A stretch of DNA of 64,000 nucleotides from NCBI RefSeq assembly GCF_965219715.1, contig NZ_OZ244785.1:1488001-1552000 (forward strand), read 5' to 3'. Below are positions 8,656 through 18,293 of the stretch, piece after piece. The notes beneath the pieces are model-generated. The model made no database searches, was not told the origin of the DNA, and worked only from the letters and a program-made list of their open reading frames with translations. Every line of letters begins with the position of its first letter. Within the stretch, counting starts at the first letter, position 1. Origin of the DNA: Bacterioplanoides sp965219715. Its GTDB lineage: Bacteria; Pseudomonadota; Gammaproteobacteria; Pseudomonadales; Oceanobacteraceae. Position numbers and translations under genes: made by a program.

Positions 8656-10425
8656 TTATGCCTCCTGAATCACAAACTCTGGCGAAATTGCCAACATAAA
8701 CACACTGGTTTGAACGACCCACTCGGGTTTATTCCGATACAAGCGTATGGCGTTCTGAATACGTTGTTTCAGCGCCGGTTGTGATCTGCCCGTCAACAAC
8801 AGCGCCAACTCATCGATCATTTCATCTTGCTGTGAAACCTCTTCCGCCATGGCGATGTAACGCCTGAAATCGCCCTTCAACTTGTCATTGCGATAATTCT
8901 TTAACACCTCAGGGTCCAGCTCCGGCACATTATGTATGCCCGCAGTTTGATTGATCACAGTAGAAACCGCCGGCCAGTAATTACCAAAGAACCAGTAATA
9001 CATCAGATTGACATAGGCAATGGACGTCGCGGATGTGTGTAATTCGAACTCAGGCGCAACCAGATTGGCGTCGGCCAGTGCCCCATGGGGCACAAAGTCC
9101 GGCTTGTAGAAGTTAAATACGGTGGGAGCGGATAACGGATGCATGGTTAACATCGCCTGAATGTCGTCACCACATAACCATTTTTTACCCGAGTTATTGC
9201 TTACCTTAAACGCGCGCATTAATTGAGTGACTCGCATTAATGGCGATTTCATTTTCTGCGATTGCACCAGCGTATTATCTTCTTTACGCGCTGATGAGAA
9301 ACGTTTAACCGCAACCGTGTTCTTTAACGGGAATGTCAGAATTTCCCGTACGGCTTTTTTCAGATTTCCCTCCGGACCAAATTGTTTGGCAACGGCTTTG
9401 ATATATTCCGGCGATGGATTAGAGGTTACCAGCTGATTAATCAGATGGCGGGCAATAAATGGCGCAGTTGATGGGTGCGCTACCAGGCGTTTAACTACGG
9501 CTGCTATTTCCTGCTCACCACTGCGACCGGCTGCCAATTTAATATGACCTTTCAGTAAAGTTTTACTGCCACGATCGTGATAGCTCTCATCCACTTTCAT
9601 CGCCTGAGTCATATTCACAAATGGCACGGTTTTGTAGGTTTTATCAATGCCGTCATTAAAGCCAACCTGATAGCCGTTGTATTCCGGCTGCCAGAAACTG
9701 GTGCGCCATTCATACTGGTAACTGTGCGCTTTTAATCCGGTAAATACTCGCGCCAGTTGTTTGATATCGCGATTGTCATAGGTGGGAATATCACGTCCCT
9801 GTTTGTCCTTTTTACGACGGCCATCACTGTTTAATTCGTACAGACCGATTGAAAACAACTGCATGATTTCCCGCGCGTAGTTTTCGTCCGGGTGAATATC
9901 TTCTGCCGGATTGGCTTTGCGGTTATTCATATGGGAAAGATAAACGCCCATGCAGGGGTGCATGGATACGTCCTGCAGCAAATCGGCATAGGAACCAAAA
10001 GCATGGCGATACAATAAATCGTAGTAGCTGCCCATGCCAACAGCATCGAGCTCGAGCACTGAATTATCCGAAATCACCAGAATTTCACTGAGTGCCTGAG
10101 CAACTCGCTGGCGCAGATAATCGTTATTATCACTCAGCGCATGTTGCCACCAGGCCATATGAAAATACCATTTATACGGTAAGGCCGGATTATTTCCTTC
10201 ACCGTTAATGGCTTGTTCGCCGTATTCATTTTTCAGCCGGGTGCGGAAGTAGTGCCAGATATTTTCGGTGCTGTTCTGAAACAGGTCGCTGGCAAGTGGT
10301 GCCATATTCAGCTGCTGCTCAAGCCAGTCTGATATTCCCTGACGGGCGACCTGTTGTTGTAATTCGGCATCAGCTCCAAGCGTTGCCTGCATCAGAAAGC
10401 GGTTGGTTTTACTTTGGCTGTCCAT
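8656..10425 (-). CDS. DUF1800 family protein
   Basis: 589 residues, mostly predicted helical. Family landmarks: an N-terminal RFLMQATLGAD, GISDWLEQQL, the segment HPDENYAREIMQLFSIGLYE, AHPSTAPFIARHLINQLVTS, and HPLSAPTVFNFYKPDF near the C-terminus. I see no obvious signal peptide, which is common for the family. GAGGA lies before the ATG at 10425. It is followed immediately by DUF1501, almost certainly in one transcript. The family partner rule makes this pair secure; the function is unknown. Confidence 0.88.
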   Translation of the reverse strand: MDSQSKTNRFLMQATLGADAELQQQVARQGISDWLEQQLNMAPLASDLFQNSTENIWHYFRTRLKNEYGEQAINGEGNNPALPYKWYFHMAWWQHALSDNNDYLRQRVAQALSEILVISDNSVLELDAVGMGSYYDLLYRHAFGSYADLLQDVSMHPCMGVYLSHMNNRKANPAEDIHPDENYAREIMQLFSIGLYELNSDGRRKKDKQGRDIPTYDNRDIKQLARVFTGLKAHSYQYEWRTSFWQPEYNGYQVGFNDGIDKTYKTVPFVNMTQAMKVDESYHDRGSKTLLKGHIKLAAGRSGEQEIAAVVKRLVAHPSTAPFIARHLINQLVTSNPSPEYIKAVAKQFGPEGNLKKAVREILTFPLKNTVAVKRFSSARKEDNTLVQSQKMKSPLMRVTQLMRAFKVSNNSGKKWLCGDDIQAMLTMHPLSAPTVFNFYKPDFVPHGALADANLVAPEFELHTSATSIAYVNLMYYWFFGNYWPAVSTVINQTAGIHNVPELDPEVLKNYRNDKLKGDFRRYIAMAEEVSQQDEMIDELALLLTGRSQPALKQRIQNAIRLYRNKPEWVVQTSVFMLAISPEFVIQEA

Positions 10426-10510
10426 CTGTTGTCCTCGATCTATTTCACGAGCACGAAGTCACCTACCGCACTCAGTAAATATAACGTTTCATCTGCAACA
10501 GCGTTGGCAA

Positions 10511-11116
10511 TTAACCCTGTTTAACAGATATATAGGCGGTTTTCGCCCTGACTTTATGGGAACGGTTCAGCTGGTATATTTCGAAGTCACGGTCGTATGC
10601 CAGTGTTACTGGCAAAGTCCGTGCATTTTTACAGGTGGATAACACATAGCTATCCTCCAAACGAATATAACCTTGCTTATTCAAAGTAATGGTCTGAATG
10701 TAATCGGCTGATTCCACCGGGCGTTGCACCGGATAACCAAACGTCACATCCACACGTTGCTGGAATTTATGATAATTATGGTAAACCAGATAAATCTGGC
10801 TCGGTCGACGGGCATTTAAATCCGCCGCCAAAGGGTAATACTCAAATAACTTCCAGCCATTCGTTAATTGAGCGTCAATATCTCCGGTTAAATCCAGAGT
10901 TTGTGTAATTCCGGCAATATGGTTCACCGCCGCCGGTTGCGGTTTCTCCTCAGATAACTGATACACGACTTGCGCTGAAAGCGGATGTGTATCAGCACGC
11001 AAAAACAATAAATACCCCAGATAACTCACCAGTGCTGTAAACACCAGCATCAGCAAAGCCCACCGTATTCGATGACGCCAGGAAGATGCTGCTGACAACG
11101 GCGAGTTAATGGCCAT
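10511..11116 (-). CDS. Membrane-anchored protein of unknown function in the DUF1800/DUF1501 cluster
   Basis: 201 residues with one membrane segment at about 19-40 (WALLMLVFTALVSYLGYLLFL) and a ~160-residue domain that would lie in the periplasm and contains a single Cys. I do not recognise the domain. Its start codon shares one base with the stop codon of the TetR gene, and an 85-bp gap separates it from DUF1800, so the four genes are likely one operon or a regulator-target group. Confidence 0.6.
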   Translation of the reverse strand: MAINSPLSAASSWRHRIRWALLMLVFTALVSYLGYLLFLRADTHPLSAQVVYQLSEEKPQPAAVNHIAGITQTLDLTGDIDAQLTNGWKLFEYYPLAADLNARRPSQIYLVYHNYHKFQQRVDVTFGYPVQRPVESADYIQTITLNKQGYIRLEDSYVLSTCKNARTLPVTLAYDRDFEIYQLNRSHKVRAKTAYISVKQG

Positions 11117-11715
11117 CAGGCGTTAACTACCTCAAGACTGGTTAATAACCGGGTGGCCGCTTCCATCGCCGACTCCCGGTAATTTTCCGCCTGATTTAAC
11201 GGCACGATGGAATCCAGATTCAGATAAAGCGATATCAAGCCAAACGATACAGCTTTGATCGCACTGTCCGGCTGCTGCGGATATTCTTTGCTCAATAACT
11301 GGCGAATATCCATTTCAAAATCCGTCAGCCAACGACCCATCAGCTGTTGCAACCAGGGACGACTGCGCGATGCCAGCACCAGTGCTTCTGTCACCTGTAA
11401 CTGTTCAGAGTCGTCACCGGATTCCGCGAACAATCCCTGCAGCAGATACTCGACACCATCAACAACATCGACACCTTCCATATATTGCAGAAATTCCTGC
11501 CAGCTCTGTTGCGATAACTGAATCGCCCGCTGGGCCAGCTGTTGTTCCAGCTCTTCACGGTTACCAACAAAATGACGCACCAGTGGCCGCAACATCCCCG
11601 CTTCTTCGGCGATGCGCTCCAGCGTCGAGCCGTCCAGACCATAACGCGCCACACAACGGGCAAAAGCCTGAAGAATTTCTTCAGTGCGTTGCTGTTTCAT
11701 ACTCGGGCGCGGCAT
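11116..11715 (-). CDS. TetR-family transcriptional regulator
   Basis: 199 residues from the ATG at 11715 (TGGAGA five bases upstream; the open frame continues 17 codons farther). The N-terminal helix-turn-helix is clear: QRTEEILQAFARCVARYG, STLERIAEEAGMLRPLVRHF, NREELEQQL. The C-terminal ligand domain is poorly conserved, as usual. It heads the minus-strand cluster containing the small membrane protein, DUF1800 and DUF1501, and probably controls it; the ligand cannot be told from sequence. Confidence 0.85.
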   Translation of the reverse strand: MPRPSMKQQRTEEILQAFARCVARYGLDGSTLERIAEEAGMLRPLVRHFVGNREELEQQLAQRAIQLSQQSWQEFLQYMEGVDVVDGVEYLLQGLFAESGDDSEQLQVTEALVLASRSRPWLQQLMGRWLTDFEMDIRQLLSKEYPQQPDSAIKAVSFGLISLYLNLDSIVPLNQAENYRESAMEAATRLLTSLEVVNA

Positions 11716-11868
11716 ACCGTCTCCAGATATAAGTTTTCCAGACTGAAAACTTACTCTCAAGACCATTAACTGTCAAGCATGAAAGTTTACTGACAGGCGA
11801 CTGAAACAGGCGAATATCCGCGACCGTTTTGTTAAACTGCCGCCACTTTTACACCCGGATTCCCTGCT

Positions 11869-13323
11869 ATGCCCAAACCACAACGCCGCCCTTCCTCCTC
11901 CAAACGCTCCAACACCCGAGGAACGACGAACAGATCGGGCAAAACCCAGTACAGAGGCGGCCAACAGCAGCAAAATATCAGCGAGATTCACCATGACGAG
12001 CTGGTGCAGTTGTGGCAACAATGGCGCGAAGCTCAGCAGGACACACCACAGCCACTGGATCGCTGGCTCAGCAAATATCACAGCACGGCACGCCAGCGTC
12101 GCCCGTCAAATAAAATTACCAGCCGCAGTGTCTGGCTACAGAATGCTGCGATGATGACCGCAGCACGCTTCCAGCAACTGGCCGCCGCACTGGAAGCACA
12201 ATACCGCCAGGAACATGAGATCGACTGGCTGGATTGGGATCAGCAATGGCAAGAGCAACAACTTGATCAGCTCAACCCGGAAGCCATGTGGTATTGGTTG
12301 GGGCTGCGCACCCAGGCCGATTGGCTGTCTTCCTATAAGAAGTCGTCAACCGAACTGCGCGATACCAGCTACCGCCAGCGTTTATTTGAAGCCTTGCAAC
12401 ACCAGGCACTGGAACAGCCGTTAACGCCACTATGGCTGCTATGGCATGGCATCCGACCACAATGGCTGCCATTGCTGGAGCAACGTGCACAACAAAGTGG
12501 CTGGAACAACAAACAGCTACAGAACTTTGTTAAAAAACAAACCTCGTTCCCACCGCTGTGGTTACGTGCCAAGCCAGATGCCGACCTGGAAGCCTTGCAG
12601 CTGTCACTGTCGAACCAGGGCATCGGCGCTCAGCTGAAGCACATTAATGGTGAATCGCTGTTAGCGGCTTATGGCGGTAAAGCCCTGCAAAGCAGCGAAG
12701 AATATCAGGCCGGCCAGGTTGAAATTCAAGACCTGGCCAGCCAGCAAATTGCCGCTGCCTGTCAGGCCGCACCAGGGATGAAAATCTGGGATGCCTGTGC
12801 TGGCGCCGGTGGTAAAACTCTGGCCATGGCCGCACAGATGAACGGCAAAGGTTCAGTGACCGCTACGGATCTGAAAACCTTCAAGCTGGATGAACTGAAA
12901 CGTCGCGCCAAACGCGCTGAGATTCAGAATATCCGTACCTTTGCCTGGGACGGCAATGCGCCATTGCGTCTGCCCGCGGAAATCAAAAAGCAGCAAGGGT
13001 TTGACCGGGTATTAATTGATGCGCCCTGCACGTCTGCCGGAACCTGGCGTCGTAACCCGGATGCACGCTGGCGTTTTAACTCCGAAGACACCGAGCAACT
13101 GTGCCAACTGCAGCAGCAACTGCTGACTCACGCCGCCGATGCCGTGCGCCCGGGGGGCGAGCTGGTCTACGCTACCTGCAGCTGGCAATTGAGTGAAAAT
13201 GAGCAGCAGATTGAACAGTTTTTACAGCAGCACACACAGTTTGAATTGCTGGAACAGTGCATGGTCGGTGCGCCGGATGACGACGCCGACTGCATGTTCT
13301 ACGCACGCCTGCTGAAACGCTGA
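11869..13323 (+). CDS. RsmB/RsmF-type 16S rRNA (cytosine-C5) methyltransferase
   Basis: 484 residues. The C-terminal half is a Rossmann methyltransferase of the NOL1/NOP2/Sun family: WDACAGAGGKTLAMAA (SAM binding), then a catalytic-Cys motif DAPCTSAGTWRRNPDARW and the second Cys in YATCS, both needed for m5C chemistry. The first ~40 residues are basic and Arg/Gln-rich (RRPSSSKRSNTRG), a likely RNA-binding tail, followed by a Gln/Trp-rich helical region that is less conserved. It is not the canonical rsmB neighbour of fmt/def, so the exact target cytosine is uncertain. Confidence 0.85.
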   Translation: MPKPQRRPSSSKRSNTRGTTNRSGKTQYRGGQQQQNISEIHHDELVQLWQQWREAQQDTPQPLDRWLSKYHSTARQRRPSNKITSRSVWLQNAAMMTAARFQQLAAALEAQYRQEHEIDWLDWDQQWQEQQLDQLNPEAMWYWLGLRTQADWLSSYKKSSTELRDTSYRQRLFEALQHQALEQPLTPLWLLWHGIRPQWLPLLEQRAQQSGWNNKQLQNFVKKQTSFPPLWLRAKPDADLEALQLSLSNQGIGAQLKHINGESLLAAYGGKALQSSEEYQAGQVEIQDLASQQIAAACQAAPGMKIWDACAGAGGKTLAMAAQMNGKGSVTATDLKTFKLDELKRRAKRAEIQNIRTFAWDGNAPLRLPAEIKKQQGFDRVLIDAPCTSAGTWRRNPDARWRFNSEDTEQLCQLQQQLLTHAADAVRPGGELVYATCSWQLSENEQQIEQFLQQHTQFELLEQCMVGAPDDDADCMFYARLLKR

Positions 13324-13335
13324 CACACGACTAAT

Positions 13336-13350
13336 CGCCAGGGACTGGCG
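13336..13350 (+). terminator. Small hairpin behind the rRNA methyltransferase gene
   Basis: CGCCA / TGGCG stem with a GGGAC loop, followed by a moderately T-rich stretch. It may end the methyltransferase transcript before moxR; weak without a clean T run. Confidence 0.35.
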
Positions 13351-13446
13351 GGTTTCGTCTCTTGGGTCAGAATGTCACTGCTGGCATACTGAGCGTTAAA
13401 TCATCTGCTGTTCGGAAGCGCTGGCTTCTATCTCACGGGAATTCTC

Positions 13447-14724
13447 ATGGCCTCTAATTTACCCCCTGTATACAGCACTGCGCGTGGTGCTGATGACGCT
13501 TCTGACAATACCAACCTGGCCACGGATAATGCCAACCTCGACGACTTTGATGAAAGTATTCTGAACCTGCCTGACCGCGAAAGTGGTTACGCCAATGATG
13601 CCGACGCCGCAGCAACCGCTGAAACAAGCAAAACGACAACCACAACCGGCAATCAGGATCAGCAATCTGCCATTGATACTCCGGCGGCAGCACCGGTTTC
13701 TCAGCCTTCTGCGACCGCTGCGCAGCCAACCTCATCTGCTCCGAAAACTGCCGCAGCTCAAAGTCAGCCGGTTCCGGCACCATCAGCAAAAGTTTTGGCA
13801 CTGTTGCAACAACTGCAAAACAGCCTGGCAGACGTCGTGCAGATCAACAGTGACACTCTGCAGCTGGTGCTGGTTAATTTACTATGCCGCGGTCACCTGC
13901 TGATTGAAGACGCTCCCGGGTTGGGCAAAACCACTCTGGCACGGGCCTTGAGCCAGGCATTGGCATTACGTATGAAACGGGTTCAGTGCACCCCGGATCT
14001 GATGCCTTCAGACATCACCGGCATCAGCGTTTATAACAGCGAAGAACACAAGTTCCACTTTATGCCGGGGCCGGTATTCAGCAATATTTTGCTCGCTGAT
14101 GAAATTAACCGTGCCACACCAAGAACTCAGTCAGCCCTGCTGGAAGCCATGGCGGAAGGCACGGTGACTGCCGATCGCAAAACCTACAATCTGCCGAAAC
14201 CCTTTATGGTGATTGCCACTCAGAACCCGGTGGAATACAAGGGCACTTTCCCGCTGCCGGAAGCGCAGCTGGACCGGTTTTTTATGCGTCTGAGTCTGGG
14301 CTACCCGGATCAGGAGCAAGAACTGCGGTTAATGCAGGCTCAACTTTCAGGCCATCCGCTGGATAAACTCAGCGCCGTTTTAAATGAAAAAAGCCTGCTG
14401 GCATTGCAGGCACAGGCCGAGAAAATCGTTATCTCCCAGGCCATGATGCAGTACATCAGCCAATTGGTACGCGCTACCCGCGAACACCCTGCGGTCAGAC
14501 TGGGTGCCAGTCCACGCGGTTCGCTGGCACTGATGCGTGCCGCCCGGGCAACCGCACTAGTCAATGGTAAAGGTGCTGTAACGCCGGATCTGATTCCGGC
14601 ACTACTGGAACCCGTACTGGGTCATCGCCTGATCTTCCGCGATAACAACCTGCAACAGACATCACAGCGACAAGCATTCTGGAATCAGCTGGTTGCTGAT
14701 ATCGCGCTGCCCGATTACAGCTAA
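13447..14724 (+). CDS. MoxR-family AAA+ ATPase with a long low-complexity N-terminal extension
   Basis: 425 residues. The AAA+ core begins near residue 115: Walker A in DAPGLGKTTLARALS, Walker B in LLADEINRATPRTQSALLEAM, sensor region IATQNPVEYKGTFPLPEAQLDRFF and the winged-helix lid GASPRGSLALMRAARA. MoxR ATPases act as chaperones for metal-cofactor or envelope proteins. The first ~115 residues are Ala/Thr/Gln/Pro/Asp-rich with no fold apparent, and are longer than in typical MoxR proteins (~320 residues). It leads a four-gene unit with DUF58, a transglutaminase and a CPBP protein. Confidence 0.9.
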   Translation: MASNLPPVYSTARGADDASDNTNLATDNANLDDFDESILNLPDRESGYANDADAAATAETSKTTTTTGNQDQQSAIDTPAAAPVSQPSATAAQPTSSAPKTAAAQSQPVPAPSAKVLALLQQLQNSLADVVQINSDTLQLVLVNLLCRGHLLIEDAPGLGKTTLARALSQALALRMKRVQCTPDLMPSDITGISVYNSEEHKFHFMPGPVFSNILLADEINRATPRTQSALLEAMAEGTVTADRKTYNLPKPFMVIATQNPVEYKGTFPLPEAQLDRFFMRLSLGYPDQEQELRLMQAQLSGHPLDKLSAVLNEKSLLALQAQAEKIVISQAMMQYISQLVRATREHPAVRLGASPRGSLALMRAARATALVNGKGAVTPDLIPALLEPVLGHRLIFRDNNLQQTSQRQAFWNQLVADIALPDYS

Positions 14725-14739
14725 AGGCAACAGACAATT

Positions 14740-15996
14740 ATGGTGCGAAGCAGCGATCTGTCACAGCGACTGCGGCCGCTGATGCTGTGGCTGGAAACCC
14801 ACGTCAATCCACACCGCTTTTTGTGGCTGATGTCGTTATTGTGTTTCCTGATTGCCTGGAATCGCGGCATCGCCTTACTGTATGGCCTGGTGGCTCTGAT
14901 GCTGGCATTGATTATTATCAGCTGGCTTGGGCCATGGTGGAACTTACGCCGCCTGAATCCCCATCGTCAGCAAGTCGGACGTGCCAGTGCAGGTCAGACC
15001 CTCACCCTGCGGTATCGCTTTGCCAATCGCAAACCCGCATTCTTTTTATCCTTGCTGGAACAACTCCCCGGTGATGAGCAGCCACAATCGCACTTTATCA
15101 GCCAGCTACCCCCAGATGGTGAACTGGAAGTAAACTACGACTGTCCGCAGCGTGGTGTCTTTCAACTCGCTCCTTGTCAGCTCAGCAGCGGCTGGCCATT
15201 TGGCTTTTTACAACGACGTATCCGTTTAGCCAACGACCCGTGTAAGGTCGAGATTTATCCGCGCTGTTTTGCCGTGCAGAAACTCGATCAGCCAATCAGC
15301 GATCACCCGTTACCGCAAGACAGTGCTTCGGTTTTAAGCCGCAATGCTCACAGCGAGTTTGCCGGAGTCCGGCCTTATCGTCAGGGTGATTCACTCAAAC
15401 ATGTTCACTGGGCAGCATCGGCCCGCCAGCAACAGCTGGTGATGCGTGAGTTCCACAGCTACCAGACACCCTCCTGGTTGATGATTATTGATGGCCAGCG
15501 AGGCAGTGCCGCCGGTGACGGTGCCGACAGCAGTTTCGAATACGCACTTCAGATTGGCGCTTCGCTGCTGCAGTATGCCCAGCAACAGCAGTTGCATTTC
15601 AAACTGGTGATTACCAGCAAAGAACCCGTCGTACTGGACAACACCAGTGGCCATTCCGATCTGGACGACCAGCTGTCTGCCCTTGCCCGGGTGTGTGATG
15701 ATGGCGACCTCGATTACGACGTTGCTGTAGCGCAAGCCCTGCAGCAATATGGTCAGCAACAGTACCAGCAATACGGGCTACAACATGGCGGCCAACCGTC
15801 GTTAATCACCGTGCGTACAAATCGCCAGGCATTATCGCTGGATCATATCGCTGGCCATATCGATATCGTTTACAACGAAAACAGCCTTGATATTCCAATG
15901 GCACGTTATCCGGAAGGCTGGTCGCAGCCCGCAGCGAACACCCGTCGACTGGAACTGCACCGCTTATCCAATCTGGCACAGGTATGGAATTCATGA
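14740..15996 (+). CDS. DUF58 membrane protein
   Basis: 418 residues with two membrane segments near residues 25-65, then a soluble domain holding the DUF58 signature FAGVRPYRQGDSLKHVHWAAS, related to the von Willebrand A fold. DUF58 genes nearly always sit next to moxR and a transglutaminase, as here (15 bp after moxR, 13-bp overlap with the next gene). The expected role is as an adaptor between the MoxR ATPase and envelope-localised partners; that is inference from the conserved neighbourhood. Confidence 0.88.
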   Translation: MVRSSDLSQRLRPLMLWLETHVNPHRFLWLMSLLCFLIAWNRGIALLYGLVALMLALIIISWLGPWWNLRRLNPHRQQVGRASAGQTLTLRYRFANRKPAFFLSLLEQLPGDEQPQSHFISQLPPDGELEVNYDCPQRGVFQLAPCQLSSGWPFGFLQRRIRLANDPCKVEIYPRCFAVQKLDQPISDHPLPQDSASVLSRNAHSEFAGVRPYRQGDSLKHVHWAASARQQQLVMREFHSYQTPSWLMIIDGQRGSAAGDGADSSFEYALQIGASLLQYAQQQQLHFKLVITSKEPVVLDNTSGHSDLDDQLSALARVCDDGDLDYDVAVAQALQQYGQQQYQQYGLQHGGQPSLITVRTNRQALSLDHIAGHIDIVYNENSLDIPMARYPEGWSQPAANTRRLELHRLSNLAQVWNS

Positions 15997-18278
15997 TTCA
16001 GCGTCGGCAAAGTTTTCTCTGGCTCAGTCTGCAAATGGGTATTGCTGTCACCGGCGCCACAAGCGCGCTGTTTTCTCTGCCGGTTGGCCTTGCTTTGGGA
16101 ATCGTCAGTACACCACTGATGTTAATGACCCTGTTGATGGGCTGGAAGGTGCGCCATCATCCGCAAGAGCACAAAAACCTGTCGGACATGATTGCCGTTT
16201 TCGGCCTGCTGGTGTTTGCCGCGGTGTTTTTTCTGCTGGGATTAATAGCCGCACTCGGAGCGCTGTTGCTGATCGCAAATCTGGCGATGAATACCCAGAT
16301 GAACAGCTATCGCCAATTTTATTTTTCTCAGCTCAACAGTTTTGTTTTTTTACTCGCTGGTGCTGCGGAAGCGACATCGGGCAGTTATCTGTTGGTCATG
16401 GCGTTGTATTGTTTATTCGCCTGCTTTTCATTAACCGAAGCCTGGCTTGACCGTAGCAGTCATCTAAACAGTAACAATGACGACATCGAAATAACCGGGC
16501 CTGGTTTATGGCAAAGAAGCCTGTCCGGGCTAGCGGTGGTGACGCTTGCCTTTGTGCTGTATTTATTAATCCCGCGACTGGAAGCATTAAATATTGGCGG
16601 TCTGGAATCGACCAGTGCTTCTTTTTATAACGATCAGGCTTATCACAACCAGAGTTGGCTGAATCAGGCCGACAGTGAACCGGCAAAAAAACCAAAGAAG
16701 CAGCTGAAGCCCGGCGATCTGGATGACGAGCGTGAGTTTCGGTATCAGGATCTGAAAGAAATTACCGAACTGTCGGATTTCAATTTATTGGATGAAGACA
16801 GCGAAGGTTACGAATACAAAGGTTTTAACGAAAACTTTGATATTCGTAACACGGATCGCTCGGGCAAACTGGATCTGCAAACCGTTGTTGCACGAATGCG
16901 AGCCAGCCATGGCAGCTACCTGAAAATCCGCTCATTTGATCACTTCGATGGTCTTAGCTGGAAAACCGCCAATGAAGATATTTCAACCAAACTGGCGGCT
17001 GATCAGCAGGGTCGGATTACCGTACCGGGCGATAAGCCGGGTAATTTCCTGCACACATTGTATATCGATCAGACCATACCGGCGTGGCTGCCAAGTGCGG
17101 CCAACCCGGTGAATTTATGGCTGCCCTCTTCCACAATTGCGCTTGATCAATTCGGACAACCGCTACTGCCCGGCGCGTTGCGCGCCGGCACCCGTTACGC
17201 CGTTGAATCGCATCTGGCGTATCTCGGCGATCGTCCAACCTCTTATGCTGCGAAGCCGACCAAGCAAGATCTGCAGGTTCCCAACAGGTTTGATCCGCGT
17301 ATACAACGCTTAAGCCGCAAGCTGGTCAAAGGCAGTTATGATCCTTTTACTAAGGCACAGATTATTGAACGCCATTTGCGCGAAAATTACCGTTACAGCT
17401 TTTCTTCTATTACAGAATCCCAGGGCCGTACCCCATTAAGTGAATTTTTATTCGACACTCGCGAGGGCCATTGCGAATACTTTGCCAGTGCCATGGTGAT
17501 GATGTTGCGTACCGTCGGTGTTCCAGCGCGACTGGTCACCGGCTTCAGTGCAAACACCAAAAATCCACTGACCGGTTATTATGAAATTCGTGCCATTGAT
17601 GGTCATGCCTGGGTCGAGGCCTGGGTCGACAGTCGCTGGGTAACGTTTGAACCCACCGCCTATTACAATTTACCCCGACCGGAACATAATCCGTCGGCAT
17701 CAGAACAAATCAGCGAATATTCACGCCAGTTAGTTAAACTGGATAACACCCTGAATGACCCACAAAACTCCGGCGCTGGTTTCAGTATTACGGCCTTAAT
17801 CAGTCAGGTCTGGTTGGCCTTATCTGCTTTAATTATCAGCTTACTGGCCTGGCTTAAGCTGGCTGCAATGTCACTGTGGCCAATATTATTAACGCTGTTA
17901 TTGTTATCATCGGCTGCCTGGTTCAGCCGGTTATTCTGGTTGCCACGACTGAAACGCGTTATGGCGATAATGCGTCTGAAACAATATCACCCCCTGCACA
18001 CTCACGAAGCGCTGAAATTCTACCTGCAACAACTTCACATGATCTTTTATCAGGTACCCAGGGGTCAGTCGCAGCTATTTGACGATTGGCTGACCGCGGT
18101 TGAAGAGCATTACGGCGAACAGCCTCAACTGCAATTACTGGCGACCCAGCTGGAGCAGGTTTTATATTACGAACAAACGATCGCACCGGATCAGATCAGT
18201 GAGAATATGCAGACATTGGCAAATCAGTTGCTGGATCAGATAATACCGCCACAACTGACCCGTCGTGGGCAGTCATAA
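15984..18278 (+). CDS. TgpA-like membrane transglutaminase (DUF3488 + transglutaminase core)
   Basis: 764 residues. Roughly residues 1-205 hold a bundle of membrane helices (DUF3488), followed by a large periplasmic region with a transglutaminase-like core: the Cys in REGHCEYFASAMVMMLRTVG, the His in GHAWVEAWVD and the third residue in RWVTFEPTAYY. A further membrane pair near residues 600-645 and a cytoplasmic DUF4129-like tail follow. In Pseudomonas aeruginosa the homologue TgpA is essential. The upstream DUF58 gene overlaps its start, giving translational coupling. Confidence 0.88.
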   Translation: MEFMIQRRQSFLWLSLQMGIAVTGATSALFSLPVGLALGIVSTPLMLMTLLMGWKVRHHPQEHKNLSDMIAVFGLLVFAAVFFLLGLIAALGALLLIANLAMNTQMNSYRQFYFSQLNSFVFLLAGAAEATSGSYLLVMALYCLFACFSLTEAWLDRSSHLNSNNDDIEITGPGLWQRSLSGLAVVTLAFVLYLLIPRLEALNIGGLESTSASFYNDQAYHNQSWLNQADSEPAKKPKKQLKPGDLDDEREFRYQDLKEITELSDFNLLDEDSEGYEYKGFNENFDIRNTDRSGKLDLQTVVARMRASHGSYLKIRSFDHFDGLSWKTANEDISTKLAADQQGRITVPGDKPGNFLHTLYIDQTIPAWLPSAANPVNLWLPSSTIALDQFGQPLLPGALRAGTRYAVESHLAYLGDRPTSYAAKPTKQDLQVPNRFDPRIQRLSRKLVKGSYDPFTKAQIIERHLRENYRYSFSSITESQGRTPLSEFLFDTREGHCEYFASAMVMMLRTVGVPARLVTGFSANTKNPLTGYYEIRAIDGHAWVEAWVDSRWVTFEPTAYYNLPRPEHNPSASEQISEYSRQLVKLDNTLNDPQNSGAGFSITALISQVWLALSALIISLLAWLKLAAMSLWPILLTLLLLSSAAWFSRLFWLPRLKRVMAIMRLKQYHPLHTHEALKFYLQQLHMIFYQVPRGQSQLFDDWLTAVEEHYGEQPQLQLLATQLEQVLYYEQTIAPDQISENMQTLANQLLDQIIPPQLTRRGQS

Positions 18279-18293
18279 CCCGATACGGATATT

